This document shows positions 52,145-60,888 of a DNA stretch of 64,000 nucleotides, one piece after another (within the stretch, counting starts at the first letter, position 1; every line of letters starts with the position of its first letter). The stretch is from Pedobacter terrae. GTDB lineage: Bacteria > Bacteroidota > Bacteroidia > Sphingobacteriales > Sphingobacteriaceae. The stretch spans positions 124,001 through 188,000 of the forward strand of contig NZ_FNCH01000004.1 in assembly GCF_900100705.1 (NCBI RefSeq). Reading direction: 5' to 3'. The translations under genes and the position numbers were made by a program. The notes below the pieces were generated by a model. It saw only the letters and a program-made list of their open reading frames with translations, had not been told where the DNA came from and searched no databases.

Positions 52145-53135
52145 TCTTAAAATGTTTTAAAAGGTCGATGTCTAAATGGTAGAAAACGAGGTTACGTTCT
52201 CTGGGGGCCAAATATCGGGATAAAAATTTAGAGGTTAACAGTAAATCTTTAGCAGAAACCTGTTCCCATCTGATTACATCTCCTTTTTTTAAACCAGCAG
52301 CAGGATAATCAGTGAGCAAATCGTAGAGAATGGAATTTTCGCGCTGTTTAAAAAGCTTTTTGTCGCCTAGCTGGGTTTTGCCAATCCGTTTGGAAATACC
52401 TGCGTATTGTTTGTTTCTGAATACCACTGCCCATTCAAAAAGAGGTAACGCAACATCAAGTGGTAAGGGGTATTGTTCGAGGTAATCTTTGAGGTATTGA
52501 TCCATTTCATGCTGATCCAATATCGAGTTTTGATCGCCATACTTACGTAAATTGCCCATGTTATAACACATCAGGATCCCTTTATCTACCGGTGGAATCC
52601 CACTCGACACTACATTCTTAATCTGATGCAGGCGTAGGGTTACTGAAATGGTTTTTCCCTTTAGTAATGGAAGGTTACTCAACTGCTCCAAAAATTTAAA
52701 ATACCTGTTTCTGGTACCTTTGGTCCAATCACAATCAATTTGTAGTTCAGTATAGGTCGTCTTTCCGACCTGTTTTACCTTTTCGGCCACAAATTTGGCA
52801 ATGCGATTGGCCATCACCGCGGTCTGTATGGTATCAACCTTATTAAAAACCTGGTTAACGATAAACACTACCGGTACAATATTAACCTGCTTAGGTAGGG
52901 GATCAGAAAATTTAATCGGCGATATGGGTACAGGCAATTGCAGATCTGGATTAAAATCTACATCCATAATCCGCACATACAAAGATTTTGATCCAAATTG
53001 ATCAAGATAATTGGTTTCTGCTTTTTTGTTCTGGTAATCCGTTCTCCAATAATAAAAAGTAGGGTGAACAACCGGTTTTTGCTTACACCCGAAGAAGAGA
53101 ATTACAGAAATAACTAAAATACTTATCTTGCGCAT
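52110..53135 (-). CDS. Lipoprotein, possibly glycosidase-like TIM barrel
   Basis: A 341-residue lipoprotein (MRKISILVISVILFFGCKQK, Cys17). TTYTELQIDCDWTKGTRNRYF (about 145-165) and VDKGILMCYNMGNL (about 205-218) recall the barrel strands of DUF3142/chitinase-like proteins, where acidic residues follow the QID and MxYN strands. Catalytic competence is unclear. It overlaps the next gene by 35 bp and carries a promoter inside the dtd start region (53150-53157). The DUF3142 resemblance is by eye. Confidence 0.65.
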   Translation of the reverse strand: MRKISILVISVILFFGCKQKPVVHPTFYYWRTDYQNKKAETNYLDQFGSKSLYVRIMDVDFNPDLQLPVPISPIKFSDPLPKQVNIVPVVFIVNQVFNKVDTIQTAVMANRIAKFVAEKVKQVGKTTYTELQIDCDWTKGTRNRYFKFLEQLSNLPLLKGKTISVTLRLHQIKNVVSSGIPPVDKGILMCYNMGNLRKYGDQNSILDQHEMDQYLKDYLEQYPLPLDVALPLFEWAVVFRNKQYAGISKRIGKTQLGDKKLFKQRENSILYDLLTDYPAAGLKKGDVIRWEQVSAKDLLLTSKFLSRYLAPRERNLVFYHLDIDLLKHFKNEDLQKVITDF

Positions 53136-53149
53136 ACAATTGATTTAAG

Positions 53150-53182
53150 CAAAAATAGTATAAAATGCGGGCAGTTTTACAA
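53150..53182 (-). promoter_or_regulatory. Candidate promoter of the 52110/49691 pair
   Basis: On the minus strand TTG (53180-53182), a 22-base spacer, then TATTTTTG (53150-53157), 15 bp before ATG 53135. It overlaps the start of the divergent dtd gene. Confidence 0.45.
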
Positions 53183-53617
53183 AGAGTTACTCAGGCCAGT
53201 TGCACGGTTGATGGTGAGGTAACAGGAGCCATAGAAAACGGATTTCTGGTGTTGTTAGGTATTGAAAATGCAGATACTTTAGAAGATTTAGCGTGGTTGG
53301 CCCAGAAAATTATTGGCATGCGTGTTATTAGTGATGAAAACGGGATGATGAATAAAGCACTTGCCGATGTGGGAGGTGATATTTTACTGATTAGTCAGTT
53401 TACTTTATTTGCATCTACCAGGAAAGGAAACCGTCCGGGTTTTACAAGGGCAGCGCGACCAGATGTAGCAATTCCACTGTATGAGAAAATGATCGATGAA
53501 CTTTCGTTTTTATTAGGGAAGAGGGTAAAGACGGGAATTTTTGGTGCAGATATGAAAATTGCTTTATTAAACGATGGACCGGTTACAATTATAATAGATA
53601 CCAAAAACAAGGAGTAA
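53165..53617 (+). CDS. dtd: D-aminoacyl-tRNA deacylase
   Basis: A 150-residue enzyme hydrolysing D-aminoacyl-tRNA. MRAVLQRVTQASCTVDGEVTG at the N-terminus, LLISQFTLFAST (about 77-88) and the C-terminal LLNDGPVTIIIDT with the cross-subunit G-P-V-T motif are all conserved. Length is typical. Divergent from the 52110 lipoprotein gene, 29 bp apart. Confidence 0.95.
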   Translation: MRAVLQRVTQASCTVDGEVTGAIENGFLVLLGIENADTLEDLAWLAQKIIGMRVISDENGMMNKALADVGGDILLISQFTLFASTRKGNRPGFTRAARPDVAIPLYEKMIDELSFLLGKRVKTGIFGADMKIALLNDGPVTIIIDTKNKE

Positions 53618-53706
53618 CAAATTTAATCGTACTGAACGTAACTAATTAGCTGATGAGCAGTCAAAACCGTAAGTCATTCTATTTCAATAAACAAACTTAA
53701 TCTAAT

Positions 53707-55248
53707 ATGAAGGATAAAAATCCGAACCGACCAGCGGAATATGGTTGTCTGGTATTTTTTCTGATGTTAAAATTAACGTTATCTTTTGTATTGGTTAATT
53801 CCGTTTATGAATTACACCGCGATGAATTCCTGCATTTAGATCAGGCCAATCATCTTGCGGCAGGTTTTACTTCCGTTCCACCGTTAACTTCGCTATTTTC
53901 CTGGCTGATTAAAGCTTTTGGCAATGGTGTTTTTATGGTAAAGTTTGTTCCTGCCTTAATAGGTGTTTTAACTCTACTTTACTGCTGGAAAATCGTTGAT
54001 TTTTTAAAAGGAAACTTACTGGCCAAATGCCTGGTTGCGGTAGCCTTTTTATGTTCTTCTCTACTTAGATTAAATACCCTTTATCAACCTAATTCTTTTG
54101 ATGTTTTGGCATGGACGGCAGTCTTCTATTATTTGCTAAAATATTTCAATAAAAATGAGGCTAAATACCTTTATTCTTTTGCCATTTTTGTGGCTTTAGG
54201 CTTTTTGAATAAGTATAATATCCTTTTTTTGATTATTGGCTTGTTGCCTGCTATTATTATTACGTCAAACCGGAAAATATTTGCGGATAAACATCTTTAT
54301 CTATCAGTTTTACTGATACTTGTAATTATTTCGCCTAATTTAATCTGGCAGATTAATCACCATTTCCCTGTGCTCACCCACATGAAACTTTTGCAGGCTA
54401 CACAATTGGTACATGTAAAACGTATAGATTTTTTGATCACACAGTTTCTCTTTTTTATCAGTTCGATATTTGTGCTTCTGGCTGGGATTGGTAGTCTGAT
54501 TTTTTATAAAGATTTCAGGAAACATGGCTGGATCATCCTTACTTATTTTATTACCCTGGCCGTATTTAGTTATTTTAAAGCAAAAGATTATTATGCCCTC
54601 GGCTTATACCCAGTTTTACTGGCTTTTGGTGCGGTTTATTTAAGTCGGTTTTTAGCAAAGAAATATATATTAACGGGGTGTCTGTTTGCTTTTAATATTG
54701 GCTCATTTATTTATTTGTTACCGCTCTTAATGCCGGTTTACAGTCCTGATGAAATTATTGCCCACCATAAAAGGTTTGAGCGGGTTGGGGCATTGCGTTG
54801 GGAAGATGGCAAGAACCATGAGCTGCCACAAGATTATGCGGATATGCAGGGCTGGAAGGAACTGGCCGCACTTGTTGATATTGCTTACGGTAAGGTTAAA
54901 GATAAATCTACCTTATTGATACGTGCTGATAATTATGGACAAGCAGGTGCAATCAATTATTATTCAAAATATAAAAACATCAATGCGGTATCCTACAATG
55001 CCGATTATCTGTATTGGTTTAAAATGGATAAACCAATCAAAAACTTCATTATGATCACCGAATCAAAAGATGAAGACCCCCTGCGTAAGAGAGAGCAGCC
55101 CTATTTTGGCAAGATTACCAAAATCGGGGAAATAAAAACACCTTATGCAAGAGAAAGGGGAGCTAGTGTGTTTTTGCTTGAAGATGCAAAGCCCGAAGTG
55201 AGTAATATTATAAAATCAGAAATAGAAGAAGAAAAAAATGACCATTAA
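53707..55248 (+). CDS. Glycosyltransferase family 39-like membrane protein
   Basis: A 513-residue protein with about ten TM segments. ELHRDEFLHLDQANHLAAGFTSVPPLTSLFSWL (about 37-69) is the first periplasmic loop with the catalytic D-E pair and the P-P-L feature of PMT/ArnT-like enzymes. The C-terminal soluble part (from about 360) starts VGALRWEDGKNHELPQDYADM. Such enzymes move sugars from polyprenyl-phosphate donors to lipid or protein. The acceptor is unknown. It overlaps the MazG-like gene by 11 bp. Confidence 0.85.
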   Translation: MKDKNPNRPAEYGCLVFFLMLKLTLSFVLVNSVYELHRDEFLHLDQANHLAAGFTSVPPLTSLFSWLIKAFGNGVFMVKFVPALIGVLTLLYCWKIVDFLKGNLLAKCLVAVAFLCSSLLRLNTLYQPNSFDVLAWTAVFYYLLKYFNKNEAKYLYSFAIFVALGFLNKYNILFLIIGLLPAIIITSNRKIFADKHLYLSVLLILVIISPNLIWQINHHFPVLTHMKLLQATQLVHVKRIDFLITQFLFFISSIFVLLAGIGSLIFYKDFRKHGWIILTYFITLAVFSYFKAKDYYALGLYPVLLAFGAVYLSRFLAKKYILTGCLFAFNIGSFIYLLPLLMPVYSPDEIIAHHKRFERVGALRWEDGKNHELPQDYADMQGWKELAALVDIAYGKVKDKSTLLIRADNYGQAGAINYYSKYKNINAVSYNADYLYWFKMDKPIKNFIMITESKDEDPLRKREQPYFGKITKIGEIKTPYARERGASVFLLEDAKPEVSNIIKSEIEEEKNDH

Positions 55249-55567
55249 CGAAGCACAGGAAACAGTAGACCGCTGGATTAATACTACGGGTATCCGTTAT
55301 TTTAATGAATTAACCAATACGGCCATTTTAATGGAAGAGGTAGGGGAGGTAGCCCGTATTATGGCCCGCAAATATGGCGAACAGTCTTTTAAAAAGAGTG
55401 ATGAAGCCGTTAATCTGGCCGATGAAATGGCTGACGTGATGTTTGTTTTAATCTGTTTAGCTAATCAAACTGGTATAAATTTAACCGAAGCTTTAGAAAA
55501 GAACCTCGAGAAAAAAAGTATCCGGGATGCCAATAGGCATAAGAATAACGAGAAGCTTAACCCCTAA
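55238..55567 (+). CDS. MazG-like nucleotide pyrophosphohydrolase
   Basis: A 109-residue all-alpha NTP-PPase. NTAILMEEVGEVARIMARKYGE (E-E-x-x-E motif, about 26-47) and NLADEMADVMFVLICLANQTGI (E-x-x-D, about 60-82) supply the metal-binding residues. Probable house-cleaning of aberrant dNTPs. The start overlaps the GT39 gene by 11 bp, so co-translated. Its last codons lie in a GGGG/CCCC inverted repeat. Confidence 0.88.
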   Translation: MTINEAQETVDRWINTTGIRYFNELTNTAILMEEVGEVARIMARKYGEQSFKKSDEAVNLADEMADVMFVLICLANQTGINLTEALEKNLEKKSIRDANRHKNNEKLNP

Positions 55568-55624
55568 TCCCCTAAAGGGGAATTATATTTTGCTTGGGGC
55601 AAGCCCCCTTTAGGGGGTTGGGGG
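55561..55624. repeat. CCCC/GGGG inverted repeat between convergent genes
   Basis: CCCCTAATCCCCTAAAGGGG (55561-55580) and CCCCCTTTAGGGGGTTGGGG (55604-55623) are near reverse complements, and each also folds on its own. It supplies the last codons of both convergent genes and may serve as a terminator. A related short AAATCCCCTTCAGGGGC occurs at 46038. Confidence 0.7.
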
Positions 55625-55921
55625 TATAAATTCCATCAAACTTCTATAGGCAACAAAACGGTTTTTGTATTTTTCGTTTAGCTCCGCCTGTAAAGCTGGT
55701 GCAAATGTTTCCTGGTATTGATTGTAGTGGTCTAATGATTCTACAACGTATTGTGAACAGTAAGTTACCCCTTCATTAGGTGAATCAACAACTTTCAATA
55801 AACGGTTTGAAATAAACATACCTGTAGCCATAACTTGTGGAATATGAACATTCTGCATCCACTGTAACCATTCTTCAGCTGCTGCATCTTCGAGGATGAG
55901 CGTAACATTATATAAAAACAT
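55610..55921 (-). CDS. DUF4286 family protein
   Basis: About 103 residues from ATG 55921; the triplet two codons upstream is TTG. MFLYNVTLILEDAAAEEWLQWMQNVHIPQVMATGMF and VTYCSQYVVESLDHYNQYQE match the DUF4286 pattern, a ferredoxin-like alpha/beta domain of unknown function widespread in Bacteroidota. It ends inside the inverted repeat at 55604, which codes the last residues FIPPTP. Single gene, convergent with the MazG-like gene. Confidence 0.85.
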   Translation of the reverse strand: MFLYNVTLILEDAAAEEWLQWMQNVHIPQVMATGMFISNRLLKVVDSPNEGVTYCSQYVVESLDHYNQYQETFAPALQAELNEKYKNRFVAYRSLMEFIPPTP

Positions 55922-55998
55922 ATACAAAGGTAGATAAATATGTAAATGTTAAAAATTGATGAATATAGATTTTATTCTTTAAAGTGGTGTTAATCATT

Positions 55999-56006
55999 TA
56001 AATTTG
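55999..56006 (+). promoter_or_regulatory. TAAATTTG -7 box
   Basis: Perfect TAnnTTTG match 23 bp before ATG 56029; no clear TTG at -33. Confidence 0.35.
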
Positions 56007-56028
56007 GCGATTCTTATTGTTTTTACGC

Positions 56029-56292
56029 ATGATACGAACCAACGCTTCTCAAAAAATAGATCATTCGACACGCAACTACATTTATACTGGTTACCTCACT
56101 GCCATTTTTGGCGGCATTTTAGGCTTGGTTATCGGCTGGGATTTAATGAAAAAAAAGCGGACATTAAGTACCGGGGAAAAAGTTTTTTCCTATTCCTTAA
56201 TGGATAGACAGCATGGTGCCAGGATTTTAATTTTAGCAGTAATTTGCTTCATTTTATTGTTAACCTTAACAATTATTGCATTAGATTCATAA
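56029..56292 (+). CDS. Small membrane protein, two TM helices
   Basis: An 87-residue protein starting MIRTNASQKIDHSTRNYIYT. TM1 is GYLTAIFGGILGLVIGWDLM (about 20-39) and TM2 ARILILAVICFILLLTLTIIAL (about 63-84), with a basic loop (KKKRTLSTGEK). Similar small proteins are common in Sphingobacteriaceae; function is unknown. Its stop abuts the next ATG at 56293, so the two are translationally coupled. Confidence 0.7.
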   Translation: MIRTNASQKIDHSTRNYIYTGYLTAIFGGILGLVIGWDLMKKKRTLSTGEKVFSYSLMDRQHGARILILAVICFILLLTLTIIALDS

Positions 56293-56856
56293 ATGTCTGC
56301 ACTAATGATTATCATCACTACCTCTTCCACCAAAGATCTTAAAGGAATTCTTGAACTTCAAAGGCAAAACCTAAAACAGGATTTAACGCCAGAACAAATT
56401 AAAACGCAAGGGTTTGTTACTGTTTCGCACTCGCTAGATGATCTGGAAAAGCTGCATGGATACGAACCTAATATTGTTGCAAAGGATGGCGATGTTATTG
56501 CAGCCTATGTATTAGCAATGACCGACCAATCTAAAAGCGATATTCCGAGATTGGTTGAAATGTACGAAAGTTTTGACCACATTATATATCAGGGGAAACC
56601 CATTTCTGATTATCATTATGTTGTAGTTGGGCAGGTGTGCGTAGGCTATGATTATCGGGGAAAAGGCTTGTTTGATAAATGTTATCATGCCTACAAAGAT
56701 TATTTTAAAGGTAGGTATGACTTCGCAATCACGGAGATCGCCAGTATTAATTTAAGATCAATGAATGCGCATAAGCGTATTGGCTTCGAGGTAATTTACA
56801 CTTATACGGATAGTAGCGATGTAGAATGGAATGTAGTGGTTTGGAATTGGGAATAA
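56293..56856 (+). CDS. GNAT family N-acetyltransferase
   Basis: A 187-residue protein. VVGQVCVGYDYRGKGLFDKCYHAYKDYF (about 112-139) contains the acetyl-CoA loop R-G-K-G and INLRSMNAHKRIGFEVI (about 155-171) the C-terminal motif. Starts directly at the stop of the small membrane protein. Substrate unknown. A GGGAGTTTGG-type repeat and GTTAACCGATT sequence follow the stop. Confidence 0.82.
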   Translation: MSALMIIITTSSTKDLKGILELQRQNLKQDLTPEQIKTQGFVTVSHSLDDLEKLHGYEPNIVAKDGDVIAAYVLAMTDQSKSDIPRLVEMYESFDHIIYQGKPISDYHYVVVGQVCVGYDYRGKGLFDKCYHAYKDYFKGRYDFAITEIASINLRSMNAHKRIGFEVIYTYTDSSDVEWNVVVWNWE

Positions 56857-56949
56857 TAGTTGGGAGTTTGGTGTTCTGGGTTTGGAGTCGGTTAACCGAT
56901 TTATAATTAACCAAACAAATCAACCAATGACTAATGAACCACTGATAAA

Positions 56950-58773
56950 CTAAACCCCATCTCCCCGCAAATTCCTAAATCTTTTTCTTGCCTCAGCGCT
57001 GAACATACTTCCAGGATAATCCGTAATCAGTTTTTGAAAATATATTTTTGCTTGCACAATATCGTTCAGTTTCTTCTCGTACAGATCGCTTAACGTAAAT
57101 AGGGCATCATCCGTCCAGATTCCATCTTTAAATTCTTCCGTTACTTTTTTAAGAATATCAACAGCTTTTTGAAAATCGTTTGCTTTAATAAAAATCCGTG
57201 CTTTACTCATCATTATCGCATCCGTTAAGCTATTTTGAGGATAGGCAATCGCAATGCTATCCATTTTTTTTATAGCCTTTTCAGGCAGGTTTCTAAATAA
57301 AAGCATTTCTGCATCAGCATACATTTTTAAGGCATTGCTATCGGCTGGTGTCTGGATGTTATCACTAATCAATAAACTTAGGTTTAGTGCATCATTGGCA
57401 ATTAGTTGTGAGGTAGCGGCTTTTAGCACTAAACATTGGCTATTGCTGTATTCGAAATTGCCCTGATAAAAAGAAAGTTTAGCGCTCCTGAAGCGGGCCT
57501 CATTTCCTATCGGTTGTCCTTCAAACCGTTTGCTCACCTGCTCGTACACTAAAAAAGCTTCCCAGGGTTGGTTAGTTAAAATATAAATATCACCTAAATC
57601 GAGTTTTAGCTGGCCTAAGTCTTGATCGTTAATACCAGGCATTTTTATCGCTTCTTCCAGTTCTTTTTCAGCATTGGCTGGCTGATTTAGATAATAAGCC
57701 TGCAGGTTCGCTAGTTTTTTTATAGCAAAAAGTGTGTTCCTGTTCTTGCCGTTTTCATTTAATAATGCCTGATAATCTTTCGCCAGGAGATCAATGTCGG
57801 CAATGGTATATTTTCCACTGGTACGTAGGTTGTACCTGGTATTCAGCATTTCTATTTTTGAGGGAAGATAATATTGGTTGTCTTTTCCTTTGGTCAGTAT
57901 ATAGTCATACGCTTTAATCGCTGTTTCGTAAGCGCCGTTGTCTACAAAAGTGTAAATAGCATTAAATAAGGAGCCCCCATCTGCTTTGGTTCGTTTATCG
58001 TACGCAATAAGCTGGCGCAATGCCATGTCAAATTCCTGTTGTTGAATGTAATTCCAGGTAAGTAACTGAACGTAAACTTCGGCATCAGGCGCTTTTTGTA
58101 CTTTTTTTAAAATGGCTGCCTGAAACGTTTGATAATCATTTTTATCTTCAAAAATAGAAGAGAGTACAATTTCGGCCTGCGGTAAAAGTTGTGGCATTGT
58201 TGCAAGGGCATCCAAATACTCTTGCATCAGCATGGGCTTATCTTTTTTAAAACGGTAAATGTTTAATAATTCGAAGACAAACATTTGATCGTCTCCAAAT
58301 AGTTTTCTGCCTTGTTTAAAAGTTTGTACCGCATAGTCGTAATTTTCAAACCGATAAAAGCTATTGGCCAGATTTCTGATCCTAAATTCCTCTTTTGGTA
58401 GTTTTGCTATGACCTCATTAAAGATTTTATTGGCCGCCTGTACATCGCCTTTCTCCTGATAAAGCTTGCCCAAGGCGATTGGATAAATATCGTTCTGTGG
58501 ATTTTTTTTGATTTCCTTTTTAACCACTTTCTCCGCCACATCATAGCGTTTCAATTTTAGCAACGCATTAAAGTAAATGTCGAAATAGGCTTCGTTATTT
58601 GGGGTGGCATAGAGTTTTTCCAGTAGCACAGCCGCTTTGTCGTATTCGCCATCCTGATAATATTGGATAGCCAGGCTACTTTCATCAGGAGCAATTTGCT
58701 GATTGGGGCGGGAAATTTGCGCACTTGCCCCAAATGATAGCAATAAGAATATGATGAAAAGAAAACGGTTCAT
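56950..58773 (-). CDS. Exported TPR-repeat protein
   Basis: A 607-residue protein with a signal peptide (MNRFLFIIFLLLSFGASAQ, cleaved after SAQ). About a dozen TPR-like helical pairs follow, for example YYQDGEYDKAAVLLEKLYATPNNEAYFDIYF and IALGKLYQEKGDVQAANKIFNEVI, and the last repeats (ALFTLSDLYEKKLNDIVQAKIYFQKLITDYPGS) look like those of outer-membrane assembly TPR proteins. Likely a periplasmic scaffold. No enzyme domain is visible. Single gene. Confidence 0.85.
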   Translation of the reverse strand: MNRFLFIIFLLLSFGASAQISRPNQQIAPDESSLAIQYYQDGEYDKAAVLLEKLYATPNNEAYFDIYFNALLKLKRYDVAEKVVKKEIKKNPQNDIYPIALGKLYQEKGDVQAANKIFNEVIAKLPKEEFRIRNLANSFYRFENYDYAVQTFKQGRKLFGDDQMFVFELLNIYRFKKDKPMLMQEYLDALATMPQLLPQAEIVLSSIFEDKNDYQTFQAAILKKVQKAPDAEVYVQLLTWNYIQQQEFDMALRQLIAYDKRTKADGGSLFNAIYTFVDNGAYETAIKAYDYILTKGKDNQYYLPSKIEMLNTRYNLRTSGKYTIADIDLLAKDYQALLNENGKNRNTLFAIKKLANLQAYYLNQPANAEKELEEAIKMPGINDQDLGQLKLDLGDIYILTNQPWEAFLVYEQVSKRFEGQPIGNEARFRSAKLSFYQGNFEYSNSQCLVLKAATSQLIANDALNLSLLISDNIQTPADSNALKMYADAEMLLFRNLPEKAIKKMDSIAIAYPQNSLTDAIMMSKARIFIKANDFQKAVDILKKVTEEFKDGIWTDDALFTLSDLYEKKLNDIVQAKIYFQKLITDYPGSMFSAEARKRFRNLRGDGV

Positions 58774-58972
58774 AAACCCTAAATTATAAGTTTTAAATGT
58801 AATATTTTAATACATCTTTAGCTAAACGGCCAATGGATATTAAACGTATTTTAAATGTTACCTGTATTTTATTTTGTAGGTATTTTATAAATACTAAATT
58901 GAACCACTACTTATTATTAGATCGCATGAGTAACTTTGTTGGTGTAAATCGCTGTTAAATTAATGTGATGTT

Positions 58973-58980
58973 TATTTTTG
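58973..58980 (+). promoter_or_regulatory. TATTTTTG -7 box before the S9-like operon
   Basis: Canonical TAnnTTTG, 22 bp before ATG 59003. A second box, TAACTTTG, lies at 58931-58938. The -33 TTG is not convincing for either. Confidence 0.4.
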
Positions 58981-59002
58981 TCATCCCGTAAAGGATTTAT
59001 TT

Positions 59003-60886
59003 ATGCTTAAAAGGATTTTCCTATTGTTAATGGTTGCATTGATCTGGGCTTGCAAAGGCACAAACCATGATACTATTCCTGTAGACGAATTTTTTAAAAC
59101 GCAGGATAAAGCCTACTATCGCATTTCGCCTGATGGGAAAAGTCTTTCGTATTTGAAACTTCATGATAAAAAACTTGATCTTTTTGCTGAAGATCTTGCC
59201 ACCGGAAATAGTGTTCAGTTAACCCATTTGAATGGAAAGAATATCAGTTTCCACTTCTGGACCAGCAATAATGAGCTGATTTATTATACCGAAGATGGAT
59301 CTAAAGAACGCAGGTCTGATATTTTTGTGATCAATAAAGATGGAAGCAAGCAGGTGCAATTGAGTGCCAACGAGAAGAACAGGTTAAGGGTAATAGAAGA
59401 TCAGCTAATTAATGATAAATACATTATTGTAGCCTCCAATAAACGCGATTCGACTGTTTTTGATGTATACCGCTTAAACGTGCGGGATGGAAAAATGGAG
59501 ATTGCGGCAAAAAACCCAGGCAATATTACCAAATGGATGACAGACAGTAAAGGTGTACTTAAAATTGCCGTTGCCAGTGACGGAGTGAATGAAACCCTAA
59601 TGTACCGCGAAAAGGAAAACGAGGCTTTTGTACCTGTAATTACCAATAATTTTGAAACAACTTTGCAGCCGATTGCATTTTCGGAAGATCAACCCAACGT
59701 GCTTTATGCTATCTCTAGTGTTAACCGGGATAAAAATGCACTGGTAGCAATTGATTTAAAAAGTGGCAAAGAAAAACAGGTACTTTTCGCAAATGATACC
59801 TTAAATGTAGTGGATGCAACCTACTCCCGTTTCCGTAAAAAAATGCTTTTTGCAACCTGCGAAACATGGAAAAGGGAAAAGTTTTATCTGGATGACAGTA
59901 CAAAAGTGGCTTACTCTGGCATTGATAAGCTTTTACCCGGTACTGAGTGGATTATTATGGATAGGGATAAAACCGATAAAGTATTTGTGATACGCACATT
60001 TACCGATAAAAATCCAGGTTCTTATTATTTATATACGGCTGTAGATCAAAAGCTTAAAAAGCTTACTGACGTGAGTCCTTACATTAAACCGGAAGAGATG
60101 AATGCCATGGCACCCATCAGCTTCAAAAGCCGGGATGGTTTAATAATTAATGGTTATTTAACCTTGCCAAAAAATAAAAAGGCAGCTAACCTGCCTGTGG
60201 TTGTACTGCCACATAATGGCCCTAAATCTAGAAACAGCTGGGGTTACAATGCAGAGGTACAGTTTTTGGCCAACCGGGGTTATGCCGTTTTGCAGGTAAA
60301 TTACCGTGGTTCTACCGGTTATGGGAAATCGTTTTATGCTGCAGGTTTTAAACAATGGAGCGATAAAATACAGAATGATGTTAACGATGGTGTTAAATGG
60401 CTGATTGAGGAAAAAATTGCCAACCCTAAAAAAATTGCCATTTATGGCAATGGGTTTGGCGGTTACATTGCTTTAAATTGTTTATATAAAAATCCTGATC
60501 TTTATAAGTGCGGCGGATCAAATTCTGGGGTAATTAACCTGTTCAGTTATCTGAAAACCTTTCCTCCATTTTTAAAGGCTAAATTGCAGATGTATTACGA
60601 AATTATTGGCAATCCTGTAACCGATACCGATTATATGCGGTTTGCTTCACCCGTGTTTCATGCAGAACGGTTCAGATCTCCTGTCTTTATTGCCCAAAAT
60701 CCAAAAGACCCGACGGTTAACGTAGCAGAAGGGGTGCAGTTCATCAAAGAACTTAAAAAAAGGAACGTTCAGGTTACCTATATCGAAAAAGAGGAAGGTC
60801 CTGACCCAATCGTTCGCCAACAGAGTAGAACAGCACTATACAAAGCTTTAGAAGCATTTTTAAAAGAAAATCTAGGTAAGAAATAG
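59003..60886 (+). CDS. S9-family-like lipoprotein lacking catalytic Ser and His
   Basis: A 627-residue lipoprotein (LLLMVALIWACKGTN, Cys17) with an N-terminal beta-propeller region (about 30-380) and a C-terminal alpha/beta hydrolase domain (about 385-627). The domain has the S9 hallmark VLPHNGPKSRNSWGYNAEVQFLANRGYAVLQVNYRGSTGYGK, but the nucleophile elbow is YGNGFGGYIAL, with Gly where Ser should be (G-x-S-x-G), and the His loop is EEGPDPIVRQ rather than G-H-x-F. The Asp position (AQNPKDPTVNV) persists. Peptidase activity is therefore unlikely. It precedes a histidine kinase by 2 bp, so a sensory or scaffolding role for that two-component system is plausible. Confidence 0.85.
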   Translation: MLKRIFLLLMVALIWACKGTNHDTIPVDEFFKTQDKAYYRISPDGKSLSYLKLHDKKLDLFAEDLATGNSVQLTHLNGKNISFHFWTSNNELIYYTEDGSKERRSDIFVINKDGSKQVQLSANEKNRLRVIEDQLINDKYIIVASNKRDSTVFDVYRLNVRDGKMEIAAKNPGNITKWMTDSKGVLKIAVASDGVNETLMYREKENEAFVPVITNNFETTLQPIAFSEDQPNVLYAISSVNRDKNALVAIDLKSGKEKQVLFANDTLNVVDATYSRFRKKMLFATCETWKREKFYLDDSTKVAYSGIDKLLPGTEWIIMDRDKTDKVFVIRTFTDKNPGSYYLYTAVDQKLKKLTDVSPYIKPEEMNAMAPISFKSRDGLIINGYLTLPKNKKAANLPVVVLPHNGPKSRNSWGYNAEVQFLANRGYAVLQVNYRGSTGYGKSFYAAGFKQWSDKIQNDVNDGVKWLIEEKIANPKKIAIYGNGFGGYIALNCLYKNPDLYKCGGSNSGVINLFSYLKTFPPFLKAKLQMYYEIIGNPVTDTDYMRFASPVFHAERFRSPVFIAQNPKDPTVNVAEGVQFIKELKKRNVQVTYIEKEEGPDPIVRQQSRTALYKALEAFLKENLGKK

Positions 60887-60888
60887 GT

